A stretch of DNA of 53,459 nt from Streptococcus suis (GTDB taxonomy: Bacteria > Bacillota > Bacilli > Lactobacillales > Streptococcaceae): contig NZ_POPB01000315.1 of assembly GCF_002964045.1 (NCBI RefSeq), positions 1 through 53,459 of the forward strand, in the 5' to 3' direction. Numbering within the stretch: position 1 is the first letter of the stretch; each line of letters starts with the position of its first letter. The notes under the pieces were generated by a model. It ran no database searches, was not told the DNA's origin, and worked only from the letters and a program-made list of their open reading frames with translations. Both the position numbers and the translations under genes were made by a program. Below are positions 43,474-53,346 of the stretch, piece after piece.

Positions 43474-45050
43474 TAGAGCTCCCTTCCAAAATCATGTTTG
43501 AGAAACTGATGGTACTGTGCAATAAACCACCGGTTAATGGCACGACTGTTATCATTGTGTCGCCCCTCATAGCCCTTGGCAAAAATATGTGTCTCGCTAT
43601 CGGCTAAATGTTCAACCAACCGTTCCAAGGCATGACCGTCATAGTCATCCTGCTCCATGTAGGCAATGGCAAACTGCGTTTTTTCAAAGGAAACTGGCGC
43701 AAATTTATCCCAGAAATGCTGATTGAATCGTTCAATCGCCGCCTGGTCTGACCCACCGACTACATTTCGAATCATATCGCCACTGGTCTCAAACTCATCT
43801 GGACGTCTTAATTTTAAATTCGCCACTGTATCTCCCAGGTTGGTAAATGGCTTACCAACAACAACAGCATGAGGCTTAAAGTGAGCAGCGTAGTAAAGGC
43901 CTCCAAAAGCCCCCATAGATAAACCGGACAATATCAATTGATCACTTGTAAAGCCAAGATAATCCAAGGCATCTTGAATGGCGCGTTTAACATTATTTTC
44001 TAATTCATCCGTTCCTGAATAAAAACAGCCACCTTCAAGACGTGGGTCTGCAATCAAGACAAAGGGAGCTCCCATTGATTTCATCATGAAAAATCCCTCG
44101 AAACCTTCTGCCCCACGAAAACCAGAAAAGTAAACATTCAATGGTGGCTTCAAATCGCCTGGATTGAAATAAGAAAAAATTTCCTGTCTCTTGCTGTCAG
44201 AATATCCTTTTCCACCAAGAACAAACTTCCCTAATCCTTCTCTAGAATAGCGCCAGTGCGTTACTCCAAATTTCAATCGTCCACTTCCTTTTACCGCAAA
44301 GGAAACGGAGTAATAACCTACTGCTTCATCGCTTTGCAAAATATAGGGTTCCTGCATCTGCGCTTCATCAATATGAATAATGTTATGAATATCCCCAAGT
44401 GAGCCCTTCCGTAATGCAATAATTTCCATTCTGATGGAGGTATCACCAGATTCTTTTATATATTCCGGCCACAATTCCAATGACATGGAGAAGGACGGAA
44501 GATTGAAACGAAAAGTAAATAGGGTTTCATAATCCTGACCAAATTGTCCATCGAAAATGACTCCCACATTCCCATCATACTGAACTGTGCCGGTAAAGTT
44601 TGGATTGACATCTATTTCAGGAATCTTTAGCTTTGCACCATATTGTCCACTAAATAGGTTTCGGTATAGGTACTCGATTGTCTCTTGTTTCGTTCCTTGA
44701 AAAGGAAGATTGCGCAAGACCTTTTGCCGGCAAATACCAGTGTCCGATTGATTGTCCACTGATACATCCTTCTGTTTAAACAGGCTGTAAGCTTCAATCG
44801 TTGAAGAGAGGGGGGCAAGTAATTCCTCACTTACCGAGCCGGCCAAAACAATTGCGTTAAAGCGTAATCGAATTTTTGGAGGTTCTTTTTCTTCCTCTGA
44901 TTGATCAACTTGTAGTTTAGCCAATTCCGCAGCAACTTGTTCATCAAGAAAGTCTTGAATCTTATCTTCTGCCACCCAAAACCATTCTAAGCTTTCAGGC
45001 AAATCGATACCGACTGACCAGTCCTCTTCACCAATTTGTACTATCTTCAT
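43473..45050 (-). CDS. asp2: accessory Sec system protein Asp2
   Basis: 525 residues with a C-terminal alpha/beta-hydrolase domain. The nucleophile is S378 in LSGLSMGAFGG, with the expected catalytic histidine probably in the RHNDNSRAINRWF region near 500. Asp2 of related streptococci acetylates GlcNAc on the adhesin during export. The N-terminal half is beta-rich. It starts inside the asp1 stop (ATGA). Confidence 0.87.
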   Translation of the reverse strand: MKIVQIGEEDWSVGIDLPESLEWFWVAEDKIQDFLDEQVAAELAKLQVDQSEEEKEPPKIRLRFNAIVLAGSVSEELLAPLSSTIEAYSLFKQKDVSVDNQSDTGICRQKVLRNLPFQGTKQETIEYLYRNLFSGQYGAKLKIPEIDVNPNFTGTVQYDGNVGVIFDGQFGQDYETLFTFRFNLPSFSMSLELWPEYIKESGDTSIRMEIIALRKGSLGDIHNIIHIDEAQMQEPYILQSDEAVGYYSVSFAVKGSGRLKFGVTHWRYSREGLGKFVLGGKGYSDSKRQEIFSYFNPGDLKPPLNVYFSGFRGAEGFEGFFMMKSMGAPFVLIADPRLEGGCFYSGTDELENNVKRAIQDALDYLGFTSDQLILSGLSMGAFGGLYYAAHFKPHAVVVGKPFTNLGDTVANLKLRRPDEFETSGDMIRNVVGGSDQAAIERFNQHFWDKFAPVSFEKTQFAIAYMEQDDYDGHALERLVEHLADSETHIFAKGYEGRHNDNSRAINRWFIAQYHQFLKHDFGREL

Positions 45051-46618
45051 GTTTTATCTTCCAGTAATTCTTTCCATTTAGCAATAATATTTCCGCTAGT
45101 GTAGTCGCCCATTTTTTGAACAGTATAGACTAGGGAACGATTCCAATTGCTCAGTCCTTCAAAGTAATATTCCACAGCCCTTGATAATTCCTCTACATTC
45201 CGAATAATCCAACCATTCTCCATATGGGAAACATACTCTGTCGGAACATGGTTGATCTGAGGAATCCCTGCACTAATGCTAGCAATCTGTGTATAAAGAT
45301 GTGGATGAGGGCTTAAATCAATCACCAAGCGAGTTAAATCTAGTTCTTCGATGATCTGGTTCTCATTATTCAGAGCTGAAAACTTGATCGCGGAAAGTTC
45401 CAGAGACTCATCTTCCTCTAACTGATTTTCACCTCCGTTTGATTCAACGGAGACAAAACGCTCTAGTGAATAGTCTTTTCGAATTTTCTCTAACAATTGT
45501 TCTGACATGTGTTTGATAGGACGATTTCGCTCATAGGTCATCACATGCAGTTCAATGGCTGGATTTGCTTCCATCAAATCCAAAAGACGCGCCATCGCCT
45601 GATCATATACATCAGGTGTAATCCCATCAATAAGGAAATAAATGATCAATTCTTTGATTGTCTGACTTTGTCCTAAACGAAGACGGGTATCAAAAGGTGT
45701 GACCCTCGTCATATTTCGGACAACCAAGGAATGCTTAGCAACTTCCTGCTGAAGAGCCAGTTCAAGGGCTTCGGAGTCAATAACAATCAAGTCTGACTCT
45801 GCCATGACACGTGACAGGGATGGTGTATCGGATATATCAAAACGATTCCCAAAGAAGGAAAAAATCTTTTTATAGGCTTTAAAATGATCCAAAATTAATC
45901 CGTTATGACGGACATCTGAAGCAACGACCAAGGTATCCTGCTCTGTCAAAACCTCTGTTTTCAATACGTGCAGTCGTTCAGCAAACAACTCTTCCCAATC
46001 CTGATAAGTAGCTTTTAGAAATCTTTTATCAGAATTTGGATTCACTTCTATTTTGTGTTCTCTGTCCGTCAAATATTCACGAACCTGCCAGACACCAAAC
46101 TCATTCAAATAGTCCTGAAAGTCAGCAACTCCATCTTTAAAATAGAGAATGCTAGACAAAAATCCCCTATCATCAAAGTGATATCTTTTGATTTCTTTTC
46201 CTTCTTCTAAAAAGTGAATCTGGAGCAAGTTTCCATTTTCAGCAAAATGGACATCAGCTATACTTTTTTCTCCTTGCATTGCCACCACTTTAAAAGGAGT
46301 ATAGACAAAGCTAACACCTAGAGGCCATCCCAATTTTTTAAAGTCAATCACCCTGGTTTCTTCTCTACGAATATTTTGAATATCATCAAAGAAAGACCAG
46401 TAGCGACTGCTTAGTAAGTCCTGCTTGTGTAAAAAATACCGCAATTGGGGTTGGTAACTTAATAAGAGAATGGCAGACTCTTCTTTTAGATTTTGAAACA
46501 TCTTCAGTTGATTGACAGCATCATCAAAACTCATGTTCTCAAAAACACGAAACCAGAGTGGCGTTTCAACAGCCCACTTCTGATCTCCACTGTACCAAGA
46601 AGGAATAAAATAATACAT
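45047..46618 (-). CDS. asp1: accessory Sec system protein Asp1
   Basis: 523 residues beginning MYYFIPSWYSGDQKW. Asp1 resembles a GT-B glycosyltransferase in fold but is a binding and structural member of the Asp1-Asp2-Asp3 complex. The C-terminal segment with PQINHVPTEYVSHMENGWII is reminiscent of GT-B proteins. AAAGGAG lies before the start, and it follows secY2 by ten bases. Confidence 0.85.
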   Translation of the reverse strand: MYYFIPSWYSGDQKWAVETPLWFRVFENMSFDDAVNQLKMFQNLKEESAILLLSYQPQLRYFLHKQDLLSSRYWSFFDDIQNIRREETRVIDFKKLGWPLGVSFVYTPFKVVAMQGEKSIADVHFAENGNLLQIHFLEEGKEIKRYHFDDRGFLSSILYFKDGVADFQDYLNEFGVWQVREYLTDREHKIEVNPNSDKRFLKATYQDWEELFAERLHVLKTEVLTEQDTLVVASDVRHNGLILDHFKAYKKIFSFFGNRFDISDTPSLSRVMAESDLIVIDSEALELALQQEVAKHSLVVRNMTRVTPFDTRLRLGQSQTIKELIIYFLIDGITPDVYDQAMARLLDLMEANPAIELHVMTYERNRPIKHMSEQLLEKIRKDYSLERFVSVESNGGENQLEEDESLELSAIKFSALNNENQIIEELDLTRLVIDLSPHPHLYTQIASISAGIPQINHVPTEYVSHMENGWIIRNVEELSRAVEYYFEGLSNWNRSLVYTVQKMGDYTSGNIIAKWKELLEDKT

Positions 46619-46628
46619 GTTTTCTCCT

Positions 46629-47888
46629 TTAAATCAAATCGTTGTACTGTTTCCAAGTCTCCATTACATTGATCTGCTCCACAATACCAATCATAAGGGT
46701 GGTCATAATATAAATATTATTAATCAACAAGGCAAAGCTCATCTGACCAGATTGGCTCCATACAATCAACATCGGCAATCCCCCCATAATAGATGTATAA
46801 ATTGCACCGATAATGGTCAAACGCCACAAATATTTATTGATATACTTCTTCGTCGCAAGACCTGGACGCACACCTTCGATGAAATCACCCCCCTTTTGCA
46901 TGCCCTCCGCAATCTCACCTGGATCTAAATTAAAATAGGCAAATCCGATAGCAAGAATAAATAGGAGGAAAATATAGAAGAGAATTCCTGGTAATTGAGA
47001 AATACTAAAGTTAGCTGAGAGGTATTGTAGCCATTGATTATTAGGGAAGAACCCTAAGAGGATGGCTATCAGAATCGGAGGCAGGGTCATCAGCGTCATA
47101 GCGTACATGAAGGGCATTCCGCCTGCCGGTGTCATTCTCAAGGGAATATAGGTCCTTTCGGCAAAGGAACTCACAATTGTTATCCGGCGAATCGGGATAC
47201 GATACTCAGCCCGATAAACAACCAATGTTATCCAGATTAATAAACTGGAACCGAGTACGATTGCCAAAGCAATGAGGCTCCATTCTAAAGCGGTAAAACT
47301 ATTTAAACTGATGAGTGCTGCGATGTTCAACAGGAAGTTCAAGGTCATATTTGAAATGATGATAACCGATGGTCCGCCGACTCCTTTTTGAGCATTGAGA
47401 TTAGCCAACCAAGTCAAGACATAGCTACCAGCGATCATAATGACCATGGATGAAATACGCAACATTGTCTGGCTCGCAGATCCGAACGCCGCAATATCAT
47501 AATAATCACTGACACTACTAAAACCATAGGACTGAATCAAGGCGACAATAAACATCAGACTCATTTGGTACAAGTGTGTTTGACGTTTGGTCGCGGCTTT
47601 TACAATCTCAAATAGGCTTAAAAAACGCCAGAGAATCATACTTGTCATCCATGGACTTAAGCCCAAAGAAAACAGATTCTGCATGGAAAAATTTCCACCA
47701 GATACCATAGCAAGGGTATCAAGAGAGTTGGTCAGGTCGAATCCTGTAGTGCTTATATTGTCATATAACGGTACAGTTCCAATTGGAATATATTTCCCTA
47801 CCATATATATAAAGACAATACCGATAGACCAAAGTACTCGCTTTAAAATGAGCGACCCTTGGATCTTTTTCTGTAACTGTTTTAACAT
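46629..47888 (-). CDS. secY2: accessory secretion channel SecY2
   Basis: Channel subunit of the accessory export system, 419 residues with ten membrane spans, beginning MLKQLQKKIQGSLILKR. It diverges from the housekeeping SecY in the cytoplasmic loops, as expected. GAGGAG lies before the start. The leader carries a 10-bp inverted repeat and a hairpin. It partners SecA2 and probably Asp4. Confidence 0.9.
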   Translation of the reverse strand: MLKQLQKKIQGSLILKRVLWSIGIVFIYMVGKYIPIGTVPLYDNISTTGFDLTNSLDTLAMVSGGNFSMQNLFSLGLSPWMTSMILWRFLSLFEIVKAATKRQTHLYQMSLMFIVALIQSYGFSSVSDYYDIAAFGSASQTMLRISSMVIMIAGSYVLTWLANLNAQKGVGGPSVIIISNMTLNFLLNIAALISLNSFTALEWSLIALAIVLGSSLLIWITLVVYRAEYRIPIRRITIVSSFAERTYIPLRMTPAGGMPFMYAMTLMTLPPILIAILLGFFPNNQWLQYLSANFSISQLPGILFYIFLLFILAIGFAYFNLDPGEIAEGMQKGGDFIEGVRPGLATKKYINKYLWRLTIIGAIYTSIMGGLPMLIVWSQSGQMSFALLINNIYIMTTLMIGIVEQINVMETWKQYNDLI

Positions 47889-48005
47889 CTTTCTCCTCTT
47901 TCTATCATATCTAAGGATGTTGTTCTCACATATGATAGAGCGAAAACAGTTTGTTTTCGCTACCTCAGTAGTTTACAATCCCTACCTTATTTTTTCCTAA
48001 ATAGC
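47889..48005 (-). promoter_or_regulatory. structured leader of secY2
   Basis: TCTATCATAT (47901-47910) is perfectly inverted at 47930-47939, and GCGAAAAC (47940-47947) pairs with GTTTTCGC (47953-47960). The second stem, on the minus strand, lies between the glycosyltransferase stop and secY2 and lacks a long T-run, so it could be a partial terminator or a processing site that sets secY2 expression apart from the upstream glycosyltransferases. Confidence 0.5.
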
Positions 48006-48890
48006 CTAAGATGGCTTGTTCCACTTCTCTAAAATTGCAATTTTTTGCAAACATTTTTGATATTCTTGCATGTGTCCAGATGCTAAGTAACTGTCCTTAT
48101 GGAGATTCAATCGCCAACGGTAGGCCCTTAATTCTTCAGAAACATCAAAACCGATTAAACTAAGAATGGTGACACGTTCCTCAATACTTTTCAAGGGAAA
48201 AACATAAGTTGTTTCCACCGTTTTTGTAACGCTGGTTTCACGTTTTCGATGATAGTAGAGAGCTGTATTTGTAAATACGATACGGTCAGCCATCAGATAT
48301 AGCTTCCAGGTTGTGTAATCATCTTCCACTTTTTCATCTTCTGGATAGCTGATATTTTCAAATAGGGCGGCCTTGTACAACTTACACCACGGTACAGTGA
48401 AACATTGACTGAAAGCGAATCGTCCATTGTATTCCCTAGCAAACCATTCTTGTGGAGTAAACACTTCTTGAAAATAATCTTTCTCCGTCACATGGAAGGC
48501 AAAGCTACCGCGTTCTTCCATAAACTGAGTAAAGTTGACAATGGCTATGTCAGAATCCGTTTCTTTCAAGGCACGATAGAGAACCTCTATATGGTTCGAC
48601 TCCAACCAATCATCATTATCTACAAAAAGAACATAATCTCCTGTAATCAGTGGAAGGGCTGAATTACGTGCAGCACCAACGCCTCCACCACCTAGTTTTT
48701 TATTGATCAGACGGACGCGACTATCCATTTGCCGGTAGGCTTCACAAACCTCCGCACTACCATCCGTCGAGCCATCATTGACAAGAATCAACTCAATATT
48801 GCTATAGGTTTGGGAGAGAATACTATCGATACATTGTTTTAAGTAGGGGCCTGCATTATAAACAGGTACAATGACTGAAACTTTTTCCAT
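48006..48890 (-). CDS. GT2 family glycosyltransferase
   Basis: 294 residues, GT-A fold. [30 protein letters not shown] near 38-47 and the metal motif VDNDDW near 94-99 are clear. An unusual KKLGGGGVGAARN run replaces the common ENxGVSAARN acceptor-side loop. Together with the other glycosyltransferases it should lengthen glycans on the adhesin; the sugar is not readable from sequence. Confidence 0.85.
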   Translation of the reverse strand: MEKVSVIVPVYNAGPYLKQCIDSILSQTYSNIELILVNDGSTDGSAEVCEAYRQMDSRVRLINKKLGGGGVGAARNSALPLITGDYVLFVDNDDWLESNHIEVLYRALKETDSDIAIVNFTQFMEERGSFAFHVTEKDYFQEVFTPQEWFAREYNGRFAFSQCFTVPWCKLYKAALFENISYPEDEKVEDDYTTWKLYLMADRIVFTNTALYYHRKRETSVTKTVETTYVFPLKSIEERVTILSLIGFDVSEELRAYRWRLNLHKDSYLASGHMQEYQKCLQKIAILEKWNKPS

Positions 48891-50636
48891 CTAGCCCTCC
48901 CTCTTCTGGTAGGTTTCATATAAATCAATTTTTGCGCAAATAGTACGATAAAGATCGATCTGTCCTGCATAGAGGGCATCTCCACGACACTTTTTCAAGC
49001 GTGCTACATAAGATGTAATTTGAGCAGCCGGATTATAACCAAGGGCCACCATCAAAGAAATTCGCTCTTCTGCATTAGAAACCATCGTTGCTATATCATC
49101 ATGCATGGCAGTTCTAGATAAACCATCAGCCCGTTGGGAATAATAGTAAGGTCCCTCGTTTGTAAAATGAATCTGATTAGCCTTCAGGTAGAGCTTGTAA
49201 ATGGTTGCATCATCTTCACGAAGTCGACCAACAGGATAACGAATATCACCAAAAAGTTCCCGTTTAAACAACTTCAAAGGTGAAAAAGTAAAGGCGAGGT
49301 GCATATTGTTTTTCATATTACCCTCTAAATCCATCCACTCCTGTACAGAATAAACTTTCTGGAAGTAGGATTCCTTGGTGTGATAGAAAAGAAAACTCTG
49401 TCTCTCCTCATTGAATGAAGAAAAATTAGTTGCTGCAATGTCTGAACCTGTCGAAACTGCCGCTTGATACAAATGCTCCAAGTAAAAATCTTCTACAAAA
49501 TCATCCGAATCGATAAAGGTAATATAGGCTCCCCTAGCCTCATCAATTGCACGGTTTCGAGCAGCTGACACCCCCCTATTTTCCTGATGAATAACTCGAA
49601 CGCGCTGGTCTTTTTTGGCATAATCTTCTAAAACAAAAGCTGAACCATCCGACGAACCGTCATTGACCAATAACAATTCAAAATTGGTGTGGGTTTGCTT
49701 CAACAGCGAGTCCAAACAACGAGTTAGATAGGGTTTGACATTATAGACTGGGACAATCACACTGATCAGGTCCTGATTCATTTCCTTCTCCTCTTCGACT
49801 ATTGGCGACTTGACTGGAACCTCAACCCATTCCAATACCTGACTGAGGTAGTCCGCATCAACTTCCTCGGCAATATTTTCATCATAATTGAATTCAGCTG
49901 TGTGCTTATGCTCCAATTTAACCTTCGTTTCAGCCTTCATTTTGAACCATTCATACTCTGAATCAATATGGCCTAGATCAATTGCCTGATAGCCTTGCAT
50001 GGTCAAATCATATGAGAGCAATTTAGCTGTTGGACCCAACATCAAGATAATCAATTTGTCCTCGGCATGTCGGAGGATAGCTGAAATAATCTGATCGTAA
50101 GATGAAAAGGCGTTTCTGGACGGACAAATAATCCTTGAAACGGACTTAGCTCCATCAAACAAATCATTTCCCATACCAGAGCGAGAGGTTTCACCCTCGA
50201 CAATCAATATGTCTCGATTTTCCCAGAGCCCTTTTATAGCTTCAAAATATTGATCTGACTGGCTCTTATCTACTAAATCGATATAAGGACGCGATAAGAA
50301 GGTTGAACCATACCAATCTGATTGACACTCTTCCTCATAAAACTGATGGTATTTTTCAAAATGTTTCTTCCAAAAATAGCGAGCATTACTATTATAACGC
50401 TCTAGATTTTGGAAAACATCCGGTAAGCATACCAACAACTGCTCATTACTTGGTTTTTGTAAAATTGCTTTCAAGGCCTGAGCCAAGTCCTTATCATAGG
50501 CTTGATAAGGAATACTGTGTCCAAGAATCAAATCAATCTCACCATCGCCAAAACGAGCAACGGAAGCCTTATTTTCCTGAATATAGGTCAGACTTTCTAA
50601 AATGGGTAGTACCCGAATTTCTTCTAATTTTCTCAT
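48891..50636 (-). CDS. two-domain glycosyltransferase, DUF1792 (GT-D fold) plus GT2 (dGT1-like)
   Basis: 581 residues. The N-terminal part (about 1-265) has [16 protein letters not shown] with a DxE motif (D31-G-E33), the mark of the DUF1792/GT-D domain known from the dGT1 protein of Streptococcus parasanguinis. The C-terminal part (about 285-580) is GT2, with [25 protein letters not shown] and [11 protein letters not shown]. Two active sites should add two successive sugars. It overlaps gtf3 by ATGA. It lies in the same locus type as the founding dGT1. Confidence 0.83.
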   Translation of the reverse strand: MRKLEEIRVLPILESLTYIQENKASVARFGDGEIDLILGHSIPYQAYDKDLAQALKAILQKPSNEQLLVCLPDVFQNLERYNSNARYFWKKHFEKYHQFYEEECQSDWYGSTFLSRPYIDLVDKSQSDQYFEAIKGLWENRDILIVEGETSRSGMGNDLFDGAKSVSRIICPSRNAFSSYDQIISAILRHAEDKLIILMLGPTAKLLSYDLTMQGYQAIDLGHIDSEYEWFKMKAETKVKLEHKHTAEFNYDENIAEEVDADYLSQVLEWVEVPVKSPIVEEEKEMNQDLISVIVPVYNVKPYLTRCLDSLLKQTHTNFELLLVNDGSSDGSAFVLEDYAKKDQRVRVIHQENRGVSAARNRAIDEARGAYITFIDSDDFVEDFYLEHLYQAAVSTGSDIAATNFSSFNEERQSFLFYHTKESYFQKVYSVQEWMDLEGNMKNNMHLAFTFSPLKLFKRELFGDIRYPVGRLREDDATIYKLYLKANQIHFTNEGPYYYSQRADGLSRTAMHDDIATMVSNAEERISLMVALGYNPAAQITSYVARLKKCRGDALYAGQIDLYRTICAKIDLYETYQKREG

Positions 50637-51634
50637 AAACTTTCATCACACTTAGCTTTAAAAACAGCTTCAGTTAATAACCTTCTTGTAAAAAATCCCT
50701 GACGAACAAGGGAGCTAAAGGAACGAACCCTAGCTACCATAGCCTGATAGTCTTCCGCTGACATGGAATTGATTCGATCCACTGCTTCATCCAAACTATC
50801 AACAATCATCCCCAGGCCGTTATGTTCAACGATTTCTTGGTTAGCAAGTCCACGCTGGATGATGACTGGAATCCCTGCCGCCACAAAGGCTCCCAGTTTA
50901 TAAGGACAGTACAAAGTCTGGTATTCCTTATCGTGATCATCCATCCATACTAAACCAAATCCACCCGCTGACATCTCTAGCAATAGCTGCTCATCTGGCC
51001 GATAAGAGAAATGTTTCACTTGATCTGGTAATTCGACTTCTTGACGAGCATACAAATTTAGCTGGACATCGTAGTTCCACGATTTGACAAAACTAAAACG
51101 ATCAGGCGAACCAGGAAAGTGAATTTCTTTTTTGAAACTTGCTGGCAACTGTGGAACACTGGTCGGATGGTCCCACATTCCCTGTACAATCGTTTTAGAG
51201 ACTGTTAATCCGTGTCGTTTCAGATTGTCAATCATTTGTTGACTCGGCGCCACAATCACATCCGCCTGGTTGTAGTAGGCAATTGTACGGTCCATCAAGT
51301 AGTAGTTTCCTGCAAACATTAATGGAACAACATCGTGAATGAAAATGACAATTTTAATCTGGTAGGCACGCAACTTGGCCATTAGTTTTTCATCAAATGC
51401 CGTCGTATTCCAGGTCGGAGTCTGAAAAATAACCACATCTCCATGTCGCAAGCCGGCAACGACTCCGTCCAGACGTTTGCTGAGTTCCTCTGGTGTGTCT
51501 GCATCCATTCGGTAGGCATGAATAGCCAACTCACGATAACCAAGCGTCGTCGCAATGTCAGTCACCATATTTTGACAAATTTGCGCCGTACTTGATGCAG
51601 CATGACCATTTAAGTTTGTTATATATATTCGCAT
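50633..51634 (-). CDS. gtf3: glucosyltransferase Gtf3 (Nss)
   Basis: 333 residues starting [14 protein letters not shown], of the Gtf3/Nss family, which adds glucose to the GlcNAc made by GtfA/GtfB. Segments such as [13 protein letters not shown] (about 101-113) and [17 protein letters not shown] (about 252-268) are characteristic. The downstream gene is the dGT1-like protein, the same order as other accessory Sec loci. Confidence 0.85.
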   Translation of the reverse strand: MRIYITNLNGHAASSTAQICQNMVTDIATTLGYRELAIHAYRMDADTPEELSKRLDGVVAGLRHGDVVIFQTPTWNTTAFDEKLMAKLRAYQIKIVIFIHDVVPLMFAGNYYLMDRTIAYYNQADVIVAPSQQMIDNLKRHGLTVSKTIVQGMWDHPTSVPQLPASFKKEIHFPGSPDRFSFVKSWNYDVQLNLYARQEVELPDQVKHFSYRPDEQLLLEMSAGGFGLVWMDDHDKEYQTLYCPYKLGAFVAAGIPVIIQRGLANQEIVEHNGLGMIVDSLDEAVDRINSMSAEDYQAMVARVRSFSSLVRQGFFTRRLLTEAVFKAKCDESL

Positions 51635-52513
51635 TTATTTTTTACCATATTTTTCTATCATTTGCCTACGGAATTCCAATTTTTTATAAGCTACCATATC
51701 CCCCTGACGCAATTTGCTATCACGATTAATCTGTGAGCGCCATTTATAGGCTGCAATTTCCTTAGTCAAATCAAAACCAAGCAAGCCCAAAACCTCAATA
51801 CGTTCTGCTACTGGCTCTGTTGAAAAAATAGTTGCTTGGTCTGCCGTTTGTGTCATGGACCCTTCATTGACTCGATAAATCAAACTGGAACGATGCATAT
51901 AGGCAATCTTATCTGCAACTAGGTAGGTTTTCCAAGTTGTACGATCATCTTCTCCATACCCATCTGTTGGATAGAGAATATTGTCAAACAAGGACTTTTT
52001 ATACATTTTAGACCATGGAACCGTAAAACAAAGGCTGATATTATGTCCCACACCATATTGATAATTAAACCACTCCTCAGGCGTATATACAGCCTCATAA
52101 TAATCTTCTGGCCAAATATGTAGATTGTAGTGACCTGTATCTTCGTAGTATTGGGTAAAGTTTGAAATGGCTACATCACTACCTGTACGCTGCATCAAAT
52201 CATATAAATCACTCACATGGTTGGGGTCAATCCAGTCGTCTGCATCTATAAATACAATGTATTCCCCTGTCGCTACATCAAGGGATGTATTCCGTGCAGC
52301 ACCAAGGCCTTCATTCTGTCGCTTATGAATCACTCTCACACGCGGGTCTTGAAGTTTTAATTGCTCACAAAGAAGAGCTGAACCATCTTTGGAACCATCG
52401 TTAATCAGTAATATTTCTAAGTTTTCATAGTCTTGAGACATAATAGACTCCACACATTGTCTCAGATGTTTTTCACCATTATAAACTGGTACTATGACAC
52501 TGATTTTTTCCAT
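51635..52513 (-). CDS. GT2 family glycosyltransferase
   Basis: 292 residues, GT-A fold: [30 protein letters not shown] near 37-46 and FIDADDW near 92-98. It is alike to the GT2 at 48006 in both halves, so the two are probably paralogues. An upstream in-frame ATG at 52543 exists, but GGGAGG lies before the ATG at 52513. It heads the glycosylation/export operon. Confidence 0.85.
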   Translation of the reverse strand: MEKISVIVPVYNGEKHLRQCVESIMSQDYENLEILLINDGSKDGSALLCEQLKLQDPRVRVIHKRQNEGLGAARNTSLDVATGEYIVFIDADDWIDPNHVSDLYDLMQRTGSDVAISNFTQYYEDTGHYNLHIWPEDYYEAVYTPEEWFNYQYGVGHNISLCFTVPWSKMYKKSLFDNILYPTDGYGEDDRTTWKTYLVADKIAYMHRSSLIYRVNEGSMTQTADQATIFSTEPVAERIEVLGLLGFDLTKEIAAYKWRSQINRDSKLRQGDMVAYKKLEFRRQMIEKYGKK

Positions 52514-52542
52514 GCTTCCTCCCAAAAATAAACTATTTTCCA

Positions 52543-52553
52543 TTATATTATAT
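52543..52553 (-). promoter_or_regulatory. -10 element(s) ahead of the glycosyltransferase operon
   Basis: Two overlapping TATAAT on the minus strand (52548-52553 and 52543-52548), preceded by TGA, about 35 bases before the start at 52513. The -35 is weak. It follows a terminator, which marks the start of the accessory Sec operon. Confidence 0.5.
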
Positions 52554-52587
52554 CATAGCATTCCCACCAAATATTTGCAAGAACCAT

Positions 52588-52611
52588 TAAAAAAGGAGGG
52601 GAGCCCCTCCT
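52588..52611 (-). terminator. terminator after the pyruvyl transferase gene
   Basis: Inverted repeat AGGAGGGG (52594-52601) and CCCCTCCT (52604-52611), followed on the minus strand by TTTTTTAA. It overlaps the stop codon of the gene at 52610. Confidence 0.75.
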
Positions 52612-53346
52612 ATCTATAAATTCCCCAATGGTGATGCGCAGTCCACAAACCTGTCACCATTGACTGTACCAATTCTGGATCAAGCAATAATTCCGAAACC
52701 TCTCTGCCATTTAAAAAGCCTTCTTCATTTTTAAAGCCTGTAAATGCCTGACAGCGCTCCTCTAATTGCTTGCGAATCTCTAGATGTTTCTGTGGGTTCG
52801 ATAAGGGATGATTGACATCATAGGCACCCGATAAAAAGTCCTCTACGGTCATGTGATGAGCCAATTCACGCAAACCAGCAAAACGCCCTTCTTCAAAACC
52901 TTTTTTCTGAATATTCAATACTGGTGTCCCAAGTGCCAAACACGGTAAGGTCCCATGCAAACGAGTTGTGACAACAAAGCGAGCTGATTGATAAAGATAA
53001 AGGTAATACTGAGCCACTTTCATACGACGAGATGGTGTCATATACTGATGATTAACATCCGCACTCATCCGAATGACGGGATAGACAGATTCCTTAGCCA
53101 ATTTATCAAAAACAGCATTGGGCAAATCAATCGCCAAGACAAAATCCTGCTTTTTTACATTCTTTTCTGGTTGAATGGTTAATGTCAAGCAACCAGACCA
53201 GTACGAGTCCACACCGATCGATTCAAGGAAGTCTTTGGTGGCTCCACTCCTCGCACCAACTGGACCATATTTTTTGAAAAATGCTCTATTTTCTTCTGTA
53301 GAAAATTGCTCTTGCACCGGTTCATCGATAAACATCGATATCAATA
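52610..53346 (-). pseudogene. 5'-truncated polysaccharide pyruvyl transferase
   Basis: About 245 residues remain of a polysaccharide pyruvyl transferase-type protein, which adds ketal pyruvate to a glycan. Visible are FFKKYGPVGARSGAT, RFVVTTRLHGTLPCLALGTPVLNI near 130-155 and a C-terminal helix region. The usual N-terminal part (KIGILTFH-like start and Rossmann first strand) is missing. The frame continues unbroken up to 53346, exactly where an IS3-type end begins, so the loss is by insertion. A TTG at 53344 could start a truncated product, but it is unlikely to be active. Confidence 0.7.

Noticed and set aside
52610..53344. Intact 244-residue polysaccharide pyruvyl transferase
   Set aside because: The reading begins at an IS end, uses a TTG without a ribosome binding site, and lacks the family N-terminus.
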